Positions 12,323-25,100 of a DNA stretch of 64,000 nucleotides are shown here, piece after piece. The stretch's first letter is position 1; each line of letters starts with the position of its first letter. The stretch covers positions 14,713,263 to 14,777,262 of the forward strand of contig CM036239.1 in the NCBI GenBank assembly GCA_020698575.1. Direction: 5' to 3'. A program made the translations under genes and the position numbers. The notes beneath the pieces are model-generated. The model searched no databases, was not told the DNA's origin, and saw nothing but the letters and a program-made list of their open reading frames with translations. The DNA comes from Bostrychus sinensis (lineage: Eukaryota; Chordata; Actinopteri; Gobiiformes; Eleotridae).

Positions 12323-13446
12323 CTAGTTCTGCTCGGGCCCCTGTCCTTCGCTGTCATCTAAGGATCTCTTTCTGGCGAACAGGTGAGTGGGGTCTCTGCC
12401 CCTGAAGCCAGGCTGAATGTTGAACACAGGCGTGTTCCTCCAGCTCGCTGGGTTGTTGTAGGCGCCAGAGGTAGACCCAGTGGGACAGGGCTTATTCTGG
12501 ACCAGCTGGAGAAAAGTCTCCATGTCAGGACCTAATCTGGCCAGGACACCGGTCCTCACTGTTGCCACAGTCTGTTCATCACAGGATTGTAGAGTCTGCA
12601 GCAGAGTGCTGTAGTACCTGCACACAGAATACACAGAGGCTTTACTTTTTGTTGACATAAAGACCACTGTCTTTAACGGTGATTGATGAATGTGTTTTAA
12701 ATGTTGGGAGAATGTCTTAACCACAGCTAAGTGAGTTCATTAAAGGAACCTTGAGCTAGATCCTTCAAAGTGCTTCTCCCTAAACTTTCTGGTGTGTTAC
12801 TGCCATCTGGTGTTCAGAAGTAGGACAGCTGAATAATAATATTTTATTCAGTAAACTCAGTGGGGAAAAAAACTTACTTTAATAAATTATTTGTTTTGGG
12901 ACACTTTACAGTATGTGTCATCATTTCTTACCTGTTTGGGAAATGAGCGGGCACCTGTACCACCTCTCCAATGGCATCAGGGTTGGTACGAGCCACAGTG
13001 CAGATGTCTAGACTTGTGTAACATTCTTCTTGCACCTGTTAAAACTCAGTCAGGTCAAAAAACACCAAATGTGTGTAGGCCTACATGTTTTCCCATAATA
13101 CCTCTGCGATCATCCTCTGGAAGATGTTGCAGCGGCGAATGGTCTGAAATACTTTGGCATTGATTCCTTGGATGATACAGTGCAGACTCTTCTTGACAAA
13201 TGTTTTACCCTGCAGCACATAATGTTAGACAGGTTAGGCACAGACAGGCAGCTGCAGAGAGAAAAAGGACAAAAGGGTGGACTGACCTCTGTGTTAAAAG
13301 TAGCTGCAGTGTGGAGGAACAGCTCACAGATTTCATGCATCCCATCAGTGTCACAGGTGGAGTTTTCAAGGCAGGAGAAGAACCCACATCCAACAGCTAC
13401 TGCACCATTCATACATCTGGCCACATCAGCTGAAAAACATGCAAAA

Positions 13447-13492
<46 letters not shown>

Positions 13493-13757
13493 TATAGGCA
13501 ACTTCCACAATATATAGGCTAATACTTGTTATGGCAGCATAAATCAACATTCAGTTACTTCTTACCTATTTCAGGTTGGGACAAGTTAAAGCTATTCACG
13601 TTATAAAAAGTGAAGAGTTTGTGGAAAGTTGACAGGACTCACTCGGGCTGTTGGAGGAAAAGCGGGCTCGGCGTGGAGCAGCCTCCTCCGGGAGTAACTC
13701 GAAGCCAGTGGCAAGGCCCAGGGCGAAGAGAAGAAGGACAGCGGAGGTGGCCTGCAT
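12323..13757 (-). CDS. stc1: Stanniocalcin 1 (glycoprotein hormone)
   Basis: This is a secreted disulfide-linked hormone; in fish it is made by the corpuscles of Stannius and lowers calcium uptake at the gill. Five exons read on the minus strand: 13643-13757, 13287-13429, 13102-13209, 12932-13035 and 12323-12617. They total 255 codons with stop, in frame. There is a hydrophobic signal peptide at the N terminus, then a basic PRRAR site consistent with pro-peptide cleavage. The family block with ENSTCDTDG follows, with N-glycosylation at Asn61 and Cys44, 53, 58 and 64. The last exon carries the teleost-type tail motif RGRDPTHLFARKRS. Fish have more than one stc1-like gene, so the exact paralogue (stc1 or stc1l) is not fixed. 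The gene converges with fgfr1b and lies just downstream of the cGMP kinase on the same strand. Confidence 0.93.
13450..13490. repeat. (GA)n microsatellite in stc1 intron 1
   Basis: About 20 uninterrupted GA dinucleotides lie some 20 bases upstream of the exon 2 acceptor on the coding strand, where they read as (CT)n. They may serve as, or extend, the polypyrimidine tract. Length polymorphism is likely. Confidence 0.9.
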
Positions 13758-16155
13758 GTTGTCGGATAATCTAGCTTCTGTAAGGTGTTTCAGGTTTCTT
13801 GTCTTCCTGTCATGCTCATGTGTCTGCCTCGCTCTACTTGTATTTATCTGAAGTCTGTTCACCGCTGTCCAATCAGAACGCGCTATTTCCGCAGAGGCTG
13901 TTAATGGTTCATTCATGCTGTAATTAACCTAGAGCGCTAATTGAATATTTCCACATACCAGACAGGCTGGAATTTCCTATGAGATGTGAACGCACGGGTT
14001 CATTGTAGAATCAAGCTTTTAATTTGCTTCCTTGAAGCAACAGCGAGCGCAATGATTATAAAGCTTACAATGCCACTTGTACCCAGCTAATGAGACTATT
14101 GATCTCTAGGTGAGACCTCTCGACAGCTTTCAGTGAGGATTATATTTGTGCTAATTAAACATCGTACTTTCTAAATATAGCAGCAGACGAGTGGGAAACG
14201 GATATTCTTCTTTTCCATTCCAGTCACGTTTGGGTTTTTCCTGTAGTGGCTCAGTGGAGTAGAACAAGCGGTCACTGATCACAGCGAGGGCCCAGCGGCC
14301 CCTCAGCATCACAGATCTCACATTCAGCACTGACACATTTCATTTTCATCTGCTTTGAAAATGGACATTGTTTTATTATGTTACACCAGTGGAGTACAGC
14401 AGTGTGAGGCTCTGTGTTGTTCTTTGTGTATCTATAGTGTCAATAATACTCCACACTAAAGCTTAAATGGTTAATTGTCCTTACACCTAATAATAATATA
14501 ATATTATGGTATTATGATAATTTTATGGTCTAACAATGTTCATCCTATGTGAATTTGTGATTTTTAATTTTTTTGTATTTTAATTTATTATTACATCTTT
14601 ATACATTTTATTTTTTATAAATGACACAGCTGACACACATACTGACCATACTATCCATTAAAGTAACTATGTCTCCTGATTTCTGAAAGTATCAATACTT
14701 AACTTACTGATGTATGAGGAAAAAACCTATAATAACCCTTCCCTAGTTGGATAGTGGATTGAGTATATCATGTCCCTGCCCTTATGTCCTTACCATTTTC
14801 TTTACTGCAGCAGACCTGACTCCTTGTGGCCAATCCGCCGTTAATGGCTACTCACCTTGTGTTTTTGGAGACATGGAAAGATCAGTGTATCCTATCTCTG
14901 TGTTAGGTATCATTAATTGTGAGAGAGTCATTAGTGGAGGCGGCTGTGTTTCCATCTTGGCATTGTTTACCACAGCAACCCAGTGAACCTTAGAGAGGTC
15001 AGGTGACTTCTTTAGCACACCTGGTTAAACAAAGGTTAAATAAAAATAAAAGAGAGGTCAAACAGACACTGATAAGCATCTCGCACCTCACGTTTTTATT
15101 AACACTCTCCATTATACAGCCACACATCTCTTATTTTAAGCAGAGAATTTTATAATAAACAGGTTTTTAGGTATTAAATTGATTTCCTACGCATCTCCAT
15201 ATGTCACAGATTCAATGCAAAAGGAATTGGTCTGTCACTCACAAAACGGTGATGACTAACCATCGTTACCGCCAGTGTTAAAGGTACTTCCTCAAGTAAT
15301 GCAACAGCAATTAAACAGAACTATGTTTACCACCTCCACAGTCAACAAACTAAAAAAAAAAAAGTAAAAAGTAGGAAACGGAAAGGTAATTTTGGTCATT
15401 TTAAAATCCTCCTCCAGATCTAAAAACAGCAAGCAAAACACTGGTATCTTTCTTCATCAAATGTGGATGTGGTTTCAGAAAAGGTTTAAGCATGAACCAT
15501 AGGTCAGTAAACAGTGGAAATAGAGACTGAAAAACTACATGGTTGCATTTTAATGTAAAGTGTAGATAAATGATATAATATATAAACAAAATGTGTTTGT
15601 TTAAGCCTGTAAGCTCGTGACAAAGTACTTGAGGTCAGATGTAATCATGTCTGTGCCACAAAGGAAAGATATTTCATCCACAACATACACAGTGTCTTTG
15701 TACTGCTTAAACAAGATATACAACATAGGCTGCAAGTTTGTCTTTTTTCTCTTTCTTAACCTAGTTTCAGTTTAGACTAATCTGTCCAGAAGAGTGCACA
15801 GGCTATGTAAGTTAGTAAATGGCCTATTCTCAAACATGAGTGAGGAAAAAAATGTATAACAATTGACGTTTCTTGAATGAGAGACAAAACTTTTCATCTC
15901 AAAAAAGAAAAAAAAAAGTCAAAGATGAATTATTTTTAAGCTATAAGATGGTTACATTTACCTAATCTGCAAACTGCTTATGAGTGTCACATCACATAAA
16001 AATAAAGCATAGTGAATTTGGACTTGCAAAACCTATAATTCTGTTACGGTTTGTTCCATTTTAAAGTAAAATTGTCTGGTGTTACAGTTACTTTCAGGCA
16101 CTAATCCCATTATGATTGTTTCCTGGCGGTGCTGGTCGCAATAGCGCTCAGCTGG
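13758..16155. other. stc1 upstream region and 3' flank of the cGMP kinase
   Basis: No coding exon is visible. The part nearest stc1 (13758-14340) is relatively GC-balanced and non-repetitive and presumably holds the stc1 promoter. The part at about 15060-16155 lies directly downstream of the kinase stop codon and may be its 3' UTR, though no single poly(A) site can be chosen. Confidence 0.35.
13838..13850 (-). promoter_or_regulatory. Possible TATA box of stc1
   Basis: On the minus strand the sequence GATAAATACAAG lies about 85 bases upstream of the stc1 ATG. The spacing would give a short 5' UTR. Tissue-restricted hormone genes often use TATA promoters. This is inferred from motif and position only. 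Confidence 0.3.
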
Positions 16156-19100
16156 TTAAAACTCAGTGTCCCAGCCAGACTCTTCGTCGGGAGGTGGCTC
16201 TTCATTGTCCTCTGGGAAATAGTCAAAGTTGCTATTGTCTAGCGGCCCCTCCACCTGAGAAAACACAACAAATTACAGCTGCCGTCAGCACTTTCTTTCA
16301 TCAACCTCCAGGACATTCAAGAATACTCACTGTAGGCGTAAATGGAGAGTTTATTGTTCCCTGACGAAGGCCTTCCCAGTTAAAGCCTTCGAACCACCTG
16401 AAGGACAAAAACACTGTTGCCATGACTGCAATTGTAGCTACAAAAAATGTCTCCAACTGCAAACCTCACTTGTGCTTCTGAATGTCTTTTACTCCGTTCT
16501 TCTGATTCCCCAGCCGCTCTGATGGATTGTCCCTAAAAACACGCACAAAATTAATGAATTTGATGCTTTTTGGTCTATTTCTCACAAGACGGGAGCAAAT
16601 ACAACCTGCATAGTCGTTTGATGAGGTTAGCTGCACTCTTGGTGATCTTTTTAGGAAATTCAACCATGTCAATGCCTCGCAGGATGATGTTATAGGTCTT
16701 CATGGGATCAGAGCCTGAAAATGGAGGGCTGGCAACATACACAGGTGACCAATAAGTGAAGTGCCTCCTGATGTAACCACTTTGAAATATGGCAAGGTGA
16801 GAAAAAATACTTAGTTCTTGTATCTCAGTTTACTCCTGTCCACCTCAACCCATAATTCTGAATAATAACCAGACAATTTTATTGCACCATAGACACTGGT
16901 TGCACATTACTATCTTACTGCTGGCTGTCACCTCTGCATTGTATGGACCAGACTTGTAAGAAATTAAAAATTATTTCTGGAAAAAGTTGTGATGTCTTAT
17001 TGGGATATACTGTAACCATGTAAAAAAGAGCTAAGCAATATAAAATCTCTGACTGCTTATTGATAGAGGCAGACTTAAGCCTTGGATTTTTTTATTTTGT
17101 AGAAAATAACTGAATCAAACCTAAAAGAAAAAATCCTGCAAGCACTTTCATTTTGTTGCTTATCAAAAAGAAACTTGTTTATGAAATACAACTGCAGTAC
17201 TCAATGTTTTGATTATTAAATGAAAAATGTTTCATTTTGTGCATGTAGTGGTGGATATTGCTGGGTTTCAGAGAGCATCACAACAGTCTATAGGCCTGTT
17301 GTGTTTCATGGAGATGGGGGCCAGGCAAAATGTCTATTGTTAATATGCAGATTTGTTGGTGTGGTTGGATAAATAAAGCGCGATAATGGACCTTGTCGCT
17401 AATATAAATGATCACGGTTAACATTTAGGATTTTTCCTTCTGGATATTTCTTACAAAAAAGCATATAACCAACACAGGTTGTTTTCAGCAGCTGGGCTTG
17501 GCCCCTTAGTTCCAGTTAAAAAGGAAGAGATTTTGGACCTTTCCTTGCTCCCAACTTTGTTTGGGGATTGTCACTTCCTGTTCCAACATGACTGCACCAG
17601 TGCACAAAGCACACCCCATAAAGACATGGATGAGTGAGTTTGGTGTGGAAGAACTTGACTGAACTTGCACAGAGTCCTGCCCTCAACCCGAAAGAACACT
17701 TTTGGGATGAAATAGAGCGAAGACTGCGAGCCAGGCCTTCTCATCCAACATCAGTGTCTGACGTTGGTAGATGCAAAGGGTGGGCCAACATCATATTAAA
17801 CCCTATGGATTAGTAATGGGATGTCACTTAAGTTTATATGCGTGTAAAGGTAAGTGAGCTAATACTTTCGTAAATATAGTTTATGTAGAGTATTGTGACT
17901 CTTATGTTGTGATATAAATTGTATTAACAGGTTTTTGCCAATACACAGCAACAATTCTACTGTCAGCTCTAATCCATTATGTATTACAAATGAAATGCTT
18001 CCATACCTTCCACTTAGCAGCTCGTAGATGAGTATTCCTAAAGACCAGCAGTCGGCCGAACTATCGTGGCCTTTGTTCAGAATGATTTCAGGGGCAACAT
18101 ACTCAGGAGTTCCACAGAAGGTCCACGTCTTTTTACCCAGTCCCACTTTCTTAGCAAAACCAAAGTCTGCCTATGGGAATAAAGAATAATTTAACAACAG
18201 ACAAATGTGTTCCTTGTGTGTGATAGACAAGATGCCCTCACTAGTTTAGCATATCCCCTGTGGTCTAGGATGATGTTCTCTGGTTTCAGGTCTCTGTAAA
18301 TGATTCCTCTTGAGTGCAGAAAGGCCAGCGCTTCGATCACGCAACCCGTGTAGAAGCGAGTGGTGCCATCATCAAAAGATCCCCTGCAGTGGAGGTAAAT
18401 ACCATAATTAACTTCATGCTGTTACTGACTAAAGGCACAGCCAAGACACTCACCTGTCTCTCAACAGAGTCCACAGTTCTCCTCCGAGACACACTTCTAG
18501 CAGCATGTAAAGATATTTGGCGTCTCTAAAGGTTCGATACAGCCTACAGGAAGAAAAGGTGTCACAGACAGTATTTGTATTATAACCAGAGAAACTAAAA
18601 TGACCTAGTTTTACAAGATGTATGAGAGACATTACAAATGCTATTGTTTTAATTAAAAAAATAAAAAATATATATACACTGCATGGTAATACACAACAGT
18701 CCTCAGAGGCCTGGCCCCCTTTCTGAATGATTGGGGGGATTACAAGCTCCTTTGGTTTAGGAGAACGCTGACAAGGAACAATCAAATTAAATTTAATAGA
18801 ATTTTGTCATTTGTTAATTTATTTTACCTGACTAATATTACATGTATCTGAGTGTGTATAGGCCCTACATATTTTTCTACTAATACAACTAATACAAAAA
18901 TCTATAGAATAGCTTGGAAATGATGTGAGGGTTGGTGGTTTGGGTTAGGGGTCACTATATTTGTTTACCTGCTATTATGGGCCATGTCTACGAAGGTGCA
19001 TAGAGAGTTAGCGAGGTATCTTTGGGATTAACCCTGATTTTTCAGTACTGCAAAGCTGGATATCTTTCTGTAGAGGTAGATTTTTATCAAAACTGATGCT

Positions 19101-22100
19101 GAACGGCTAACCTGGTTCACTTCCTGTATAAGATAAGAGGACGGCTTTTTGACCGATCAGTGATGAGAGCAGAATGAGCTGTCGGTGTGAAGGGGAGAGA
19201 GAAAACTGCTGCGGGAGGAGGGAGGAGGCAAATAAATTAAATTCTGTTCAGAATAAATCAATCTCTGTATTGGCCTATATTTAAAAAAATACATTAATTA
19301 CAAGAATTATAGTGAACCCTCTGGATAAATTGTGCTATATATAATTTAATCATTCAAATTCCTGCAAACGTTTGTCTTTTATTCAGTCTAAGACACTGTG
19401 AGCCACAGTTGTCATGAGTTTAGTGCATGGAGCTTTGGCTTAGTGTATTTTCTAGTTGGTATTCAGATGAACTGTCTCTGTGACGTTGCTGTGATTGATC
19501 TTTTAGCGACAACTCCACCTGTTCCACATGAACACGCAATAATAGACTTCGTAGTCCCACTTATCCAGAAACACTAATGTTTGGTTTTGTCTGTCTGGGT
19601 GAGAGAGACATAGGCCTGTACGGGATAAGTTCAGCTTTGTTGTACGGGCCAATGATGTAGTCAGGCCTGCCAGACCATCTCCTTTCCAATTCTATACAAA
19701 GAAGTTAGTCTGGTACCTCTTTGCTTTAGTTACATTTCTATGGGCAGGCAGAGTAACCAATCAGAGAAACAAAGGGCGGGCATAAGCAGCACGCCACTCA
19801 TCCATATCCAAAACAAAAATGGTGCTTATGAACAATTGTTGCCAGTTTTGCCATAAAACACAAGAATAAGCAGTATAATGAGAAACTCTGTACTTATTTC
19901 TGAATGGGGACAGCCAGTTGTACAAAGACTTGCAGAAAAAGTCAGTTTGTTTAAATAGTGGTTGTTACGTCAGACATTAAAAGGTACTTTACTGTTGTAA
20001 AAATGGAAACAAGACGAAGAAAAAATCACACAGAAGACTGAACAACAACTCTGACTTCAGCAGAATCAACAGGTGACAAAAAGTTATAAAAGTTATAAAA
20101 TTAAACTCCACGGGTGGCCTCACCCATGGAGTTCTGAACAATACATTGTTCAGATGTATGGGAAGTTTTAATTTTATAGTCAAACCTCATGTTGACCAAC
20201 AAATCTAAAAATACATTACCCATTTGAAGCTTAGGCCTATGAATATTGTTTAAAATATAGGCCTGACAACATTACTTAAGTCAGTGTATAACATTTCCAG
20301 ATCTTTATGCCACAGCATACCCAGCCCGAGCCTGAACCAGCGTTAACCCGCAGGACCATGCAAACATTAGCCTATATCAGGGCTATTCACCTATATTTTC
20401 CTACGGGCCAAATATCCAGAAGGTTATTGGCCTGTGGGCTGGACAGTCCCCTGGACTTCTGGCTTTAGTGCCGCAGTGTGTCGCAAATTGCCGTATGTAC
20501 AGTTCAATGGCTATTAAATGATGATTTATTATTTATGGGTAGATGGGCCAACTTGACTGATGGGCCAGTTCTGGCCCCTTGGCCGCCTGTTGAATAGTCC
20601 TGGCCTATATAAAAGTAGACAGAGGTCCTTTATGTGTGACATAACTCGTCCAACCTTTCTGGTCAGGACCGTCTCAGCTCTCACCGCTGCTGGCTGCTGC
20701 ATACCGGTCTGAGTGTGGCTTGTCTGGGGTGATAGTGCACAGGGAAGGCAAATTCAAAGTTCTGTCAAAGAAGCTAGACTTATTAGCAAACACAATGACC
20801 CATTTAGCTCTGGACAATAATTTGGCATGGGAGTTTTACACTTTTATCAAAAGCAGTCTCATCAAATATGGTTGAAAAATCACACAAACTCAACAGAAAG
20901 CTTGTGCTGCTCGATATATAGCCCTAACTAAAACATTTATAATGCTATTTTTGTTAGAGTGAACAGTAATAATAAATATATTTTAGATGGCAATGTGTTT
21001 TATGCTCTTATTAATGGTTTTGCTATGAAGTTTTGGTGCTAACTTGAAATTGGCCTAAATGTACACCACCTCAGGAGCTGGGGTGGGATATGAGCGTTTC
21101 ATTTGCCCATGTCTATATTGATCAATCCTGAACTGGCGTGGCTTTGGGCAGACAGTACTGCCATCTTTCAGTGTACGTATGTTTGCTAAACGAGGGCCAC
21201 TGTGAGCTCTTCATATGTCTGACCTAATAAGAAAAGGACTGTGAGCCTCGATCATGATGCGTCGCTCCGACAGGATGTGGCCCTGCTGACTCGTGTCCAG
21301 GATGTGCCGCTTCTTCAACACTTTTAGAGCAAATGATCGATTGGGGTCACTCTTTAACTGCACCTGCACACAGAAAATACAGTTATTGTAGTTTGCACTG
21401 TGCAGTATACTTTAGATGGGCATTTTTGTGTCACACTTACCAACTCCACACGACTAAATCCTCCCACCCCCAGAGTGCAGATGATATTGAAGTCACTGAG
21501 CGACACACTGGAAAAGAAGTCTGCCTCTGCCTGTAATCTATAGAAATCACAGAAAAAATGTGATACAAAATGCCTTAAACACACGAATAACTATATTAAC
21601 CAGCTATTTAATGGTAACTTACTTGGCCTTGACGTCATCGTTGTCGTACTGTTTATTGTTAACACTATCCAGTCCTCCAATAAGCTGTTTAAAGGACCTA
21701 GGACACAGGCACAGTATTAAAAGTACACCAATGATTAAAGAAAGGTCATCTGTGTTTAAAACCACTGTATCAAGACAACTATGCACCATAATGAGTCCAA
21801 CTCACTCTCTGTCAATGACGAGGCATGTGACATCCCCTACAGCTGTAACACTGGCTGTGCGCACGTCCTCACTGCAAACAAACAAACAAAAATGAGTATG
21901 AGTAAAAGACAGAATGCAGCGCTGGAAATAACAGAGCCAAAGATGTTGAGGTTGTATAGTAAAGGATAGTGAATAGATAGGTAGAAAGAGGTTAAAGCTG
22001 CCTGGAAGGAAGCCTAGAAGAAGACCAAAGAGAAGATTCATGGATGTAGTGAAAGAGGACTTAAAGTTGAATGGAGAGGGTGCTGAGGGTGGCATGAAAT

Positions 22101-25100
22101 AGAGAAATAAATGAAAAGAAGAAAGCACAATTTTGTATGTTTTCACCCGACCATACATTTTTGTAAATCACAGGGTTGCATGCATGACAAAGTGAAGTAT
22201 TAAAGTTAGTAGAAAATATTATCAACAGGTTATCATGTATATACACTCATGTAAAAGGCTGGGCAGCCCTCTGAGGTTGCATCAGGCCTTCAACAATTTA
22301 GGGCACTGTGCACAAAGAACAGCTGTATGGGAGAATTATGCTACGCCACAGACAGAGTCACGTGAGGTATGTCAGTCCACACCACGTTATCCCAAAATGA
22401 ATCTGGCCTGTCTAAATAAGCTTCTGTCTACCTCAAGTGACTCTGTTTGTGGTGCGGCATCACCCTCTCATACAGATGTTCTTTGTGCAAAGTGCGCTGA
22501 ATTTTTGAGCCATGTACAGAAACTCCATCTGCAGCAGGATGATGTTGTAGGTCTTTGGAGGTGATCTGTGGGTGGTCTTTAACCATTCTCATCATTCTTA
22601 GCCTATGTCTCTCTGGTATTTTTCTTGGCTTGCCACATCTGGCCTTAACATCAACTTTGGCTGCGTCCTTCCATTTCTACTTTTAATACCTTTTATCATT
22701 ATTGAATGCACCTGTTTATGAAGTTCAAGGCTTCACTAATTAATCTAACAAGTTTTCTATTGCAAGTAATCAATTTTGAGAAGTTACACACATTCAAATC
22801 AGCAAACTTATAAGAGTGCCCAAATATTTGACTTTTTTTTCAGATTTCATTTAATTTCCTACACCTAAATACTGCTACACTAAAAATTGTTGTTCGGAAA
22901 ACACCCTAGAAAATGAATGACGTACCTCTGTGATCTTTTTTGTGAAGACAGAGTAAACTATTATGCAACCTCAGAGGGATGCCCAAACTTTTGCATATGA
23001 CTGTAAATGTTTTGAGAAATGTTACATAATAGTATTAATTACATAATATGGCAGAAAGCGAAGTGAGTGTATTTTGAATGTGTGTGTATCACCCTTTAAG
23101 AGCCTGCTCTCCAAACCAATCTCCTTTGGACATCATCTTTTCCATCACCTCCTCCTCACTGCTTGAGTTCTGTTGAGACACTTTCACCTGCGCAGAGCAG
23201 AAAAAAGTCATTTCCCTAAGACCAATATTGGTTTAGCTTAGCCATGGGTTATCTCTCTTCCTCTTGTTTCATCATTGTCCTGTTTACTCATAGATCCACA
23301 TCTAAACATATATTTTGCGGTCATCCTTCCTCCTCACCTGTCCTTCACTGATGATGAAAAATGTGTCTCCAGTGGCTCCCTGGCGGATAATGTAATCACC
23401 ATTGCTGTAATGAGTCTGTGAGAAAGCAGATGTGTGTGAACAAAAAAAAAAATCCTATTTTTCAGACAAATAAACAAACAGTGTAAGATGCACCTCCTCC
23501 AAAACATCAGCCAGTTTACTGAGTACGTCTTCAGGTAGAGTCTGGAAAGAGGGCACGCTAAGAGAAGTCAAAGTGTGAGAAGTGCAGTTCTATGTGGTGA
23601 TGACATGAAGTACTACTGTGTGAGTACCTGCGCAGGAAATCTGTGTACTGTGAGTGCTTGATGAGACCAGTCCGCATCATGATAGTCTGAAATATCTGAC
23701 GGTCAATCGCCCACAGTTTAATGTCAGTCAGGGCTGAAAAAGAAGATAAGAAAAATGATAACCATAACACTTTATATACTATAGTCTTCAATAATGACCA
23801 TCAGCACAAAAAAAAATCACATTCACATTTAAATTGTATTATTAAATGTGGCAAGGACACCTTTTTGTTTTCTTGCACCCTTGAATGTGTTGAATTGTGA
23901 GGGGTGTTTCTGTTCTTAATACACTGTGAAAACCAAAATTGCACTAAAGCAGTTTTGTTATGACTACACTGGTTACAATAAACAAACTGTCCTTGATTTT
24001 TGTCCTGTCTTTCATTTAGAGGAAAGCCATTACTGTACAATGCTATACTGAGTCTGATTATAAAATATGGTCATAGGTGTTACATAGATAGGCTAAGGTC
24101 ACTGGTTGACAAGGTGGTTTAGATTCAGTGTTTTAAAAGTATGACACAAGAACAACTCATATAAAAAAAAAAGGAAGCTAAGTAAATCAGTTTCTTGTGT
24201 CTTTATGGTTTAAGCCTAGCACAGTCAATATATTTGTGTCTATGTTACGGTTTATTTCTTTTGAACACAGACCAACTTAAGAAAAATAACCAGACAAGCA
24301 CAATCAATAACTATTTACACAGCCACCTGTGCACTGATAAAATTGACTCATATCTCACTTTGTAAAAATGCCATTTCAGCAGCAGCTTATCACTGCAGTC
24401 TGTGTGTATGTGTGAATCATCTCACAGCACAACTTCAAAGGATTATCTCAAAAAGTCATGATGCCTGTCCATACCCAAGCATTTATACATCCTACTGATG
24501 AATATTCACACTTATATTCCCCTTAACAGTTGTACATCACTTTCTCTTGTCACCTTTTTTCACAGCACACCCTCTGTGCAGCAATTACATTATGACATAT
24601 CATGTTTTGGTCAAACAGTGTTTTTAAAAGACTCTAATTATCAGAATTATTACAGCTGTAGGTTTTACAATTCAGGCATCGAAAAAGTATTTTTGAGTGA
24701 GAGAGCTGACCTTGAGTTTAGACACAGCTGTCAAATGCAGCCTAATTGCAAATACATAAATAATTCAGTCCTTCGGTTAAATGAGGCTTCTAAAAAACTA
24801 GTATAATGAAAATATTCTGTGAAGAAACTGGGTCAGAAAAACAGTATGTGAGTGAATTTGATTTTTTAATATAATTTAGTCTAAACCAATTCAGCTAATT
24901 TTTTTCACTGTTTAAGTTTGAAACAAAGCACTCATTTTTATAACCCCACAAGGAGGACACTGCATAAAAAGATAGACATATGAAAGAAGAAATGCATTAA
25001 GAATAAATTGATATAAAAAGCTTTATGGCTAGTGTCTAGATAATGCTGCACTTTATTCATGCAGATATATCAAATACTGTCTGATTTGTAAACATGTCTG

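Noticed and set aside
13110..13550. A single 146-codon minus-strand frame as one protein
   Set aside because: It reads through the (GA)n tract and introns of stc1. The real coding parts are the spliced exons 13102-13209 and 13287-13429.
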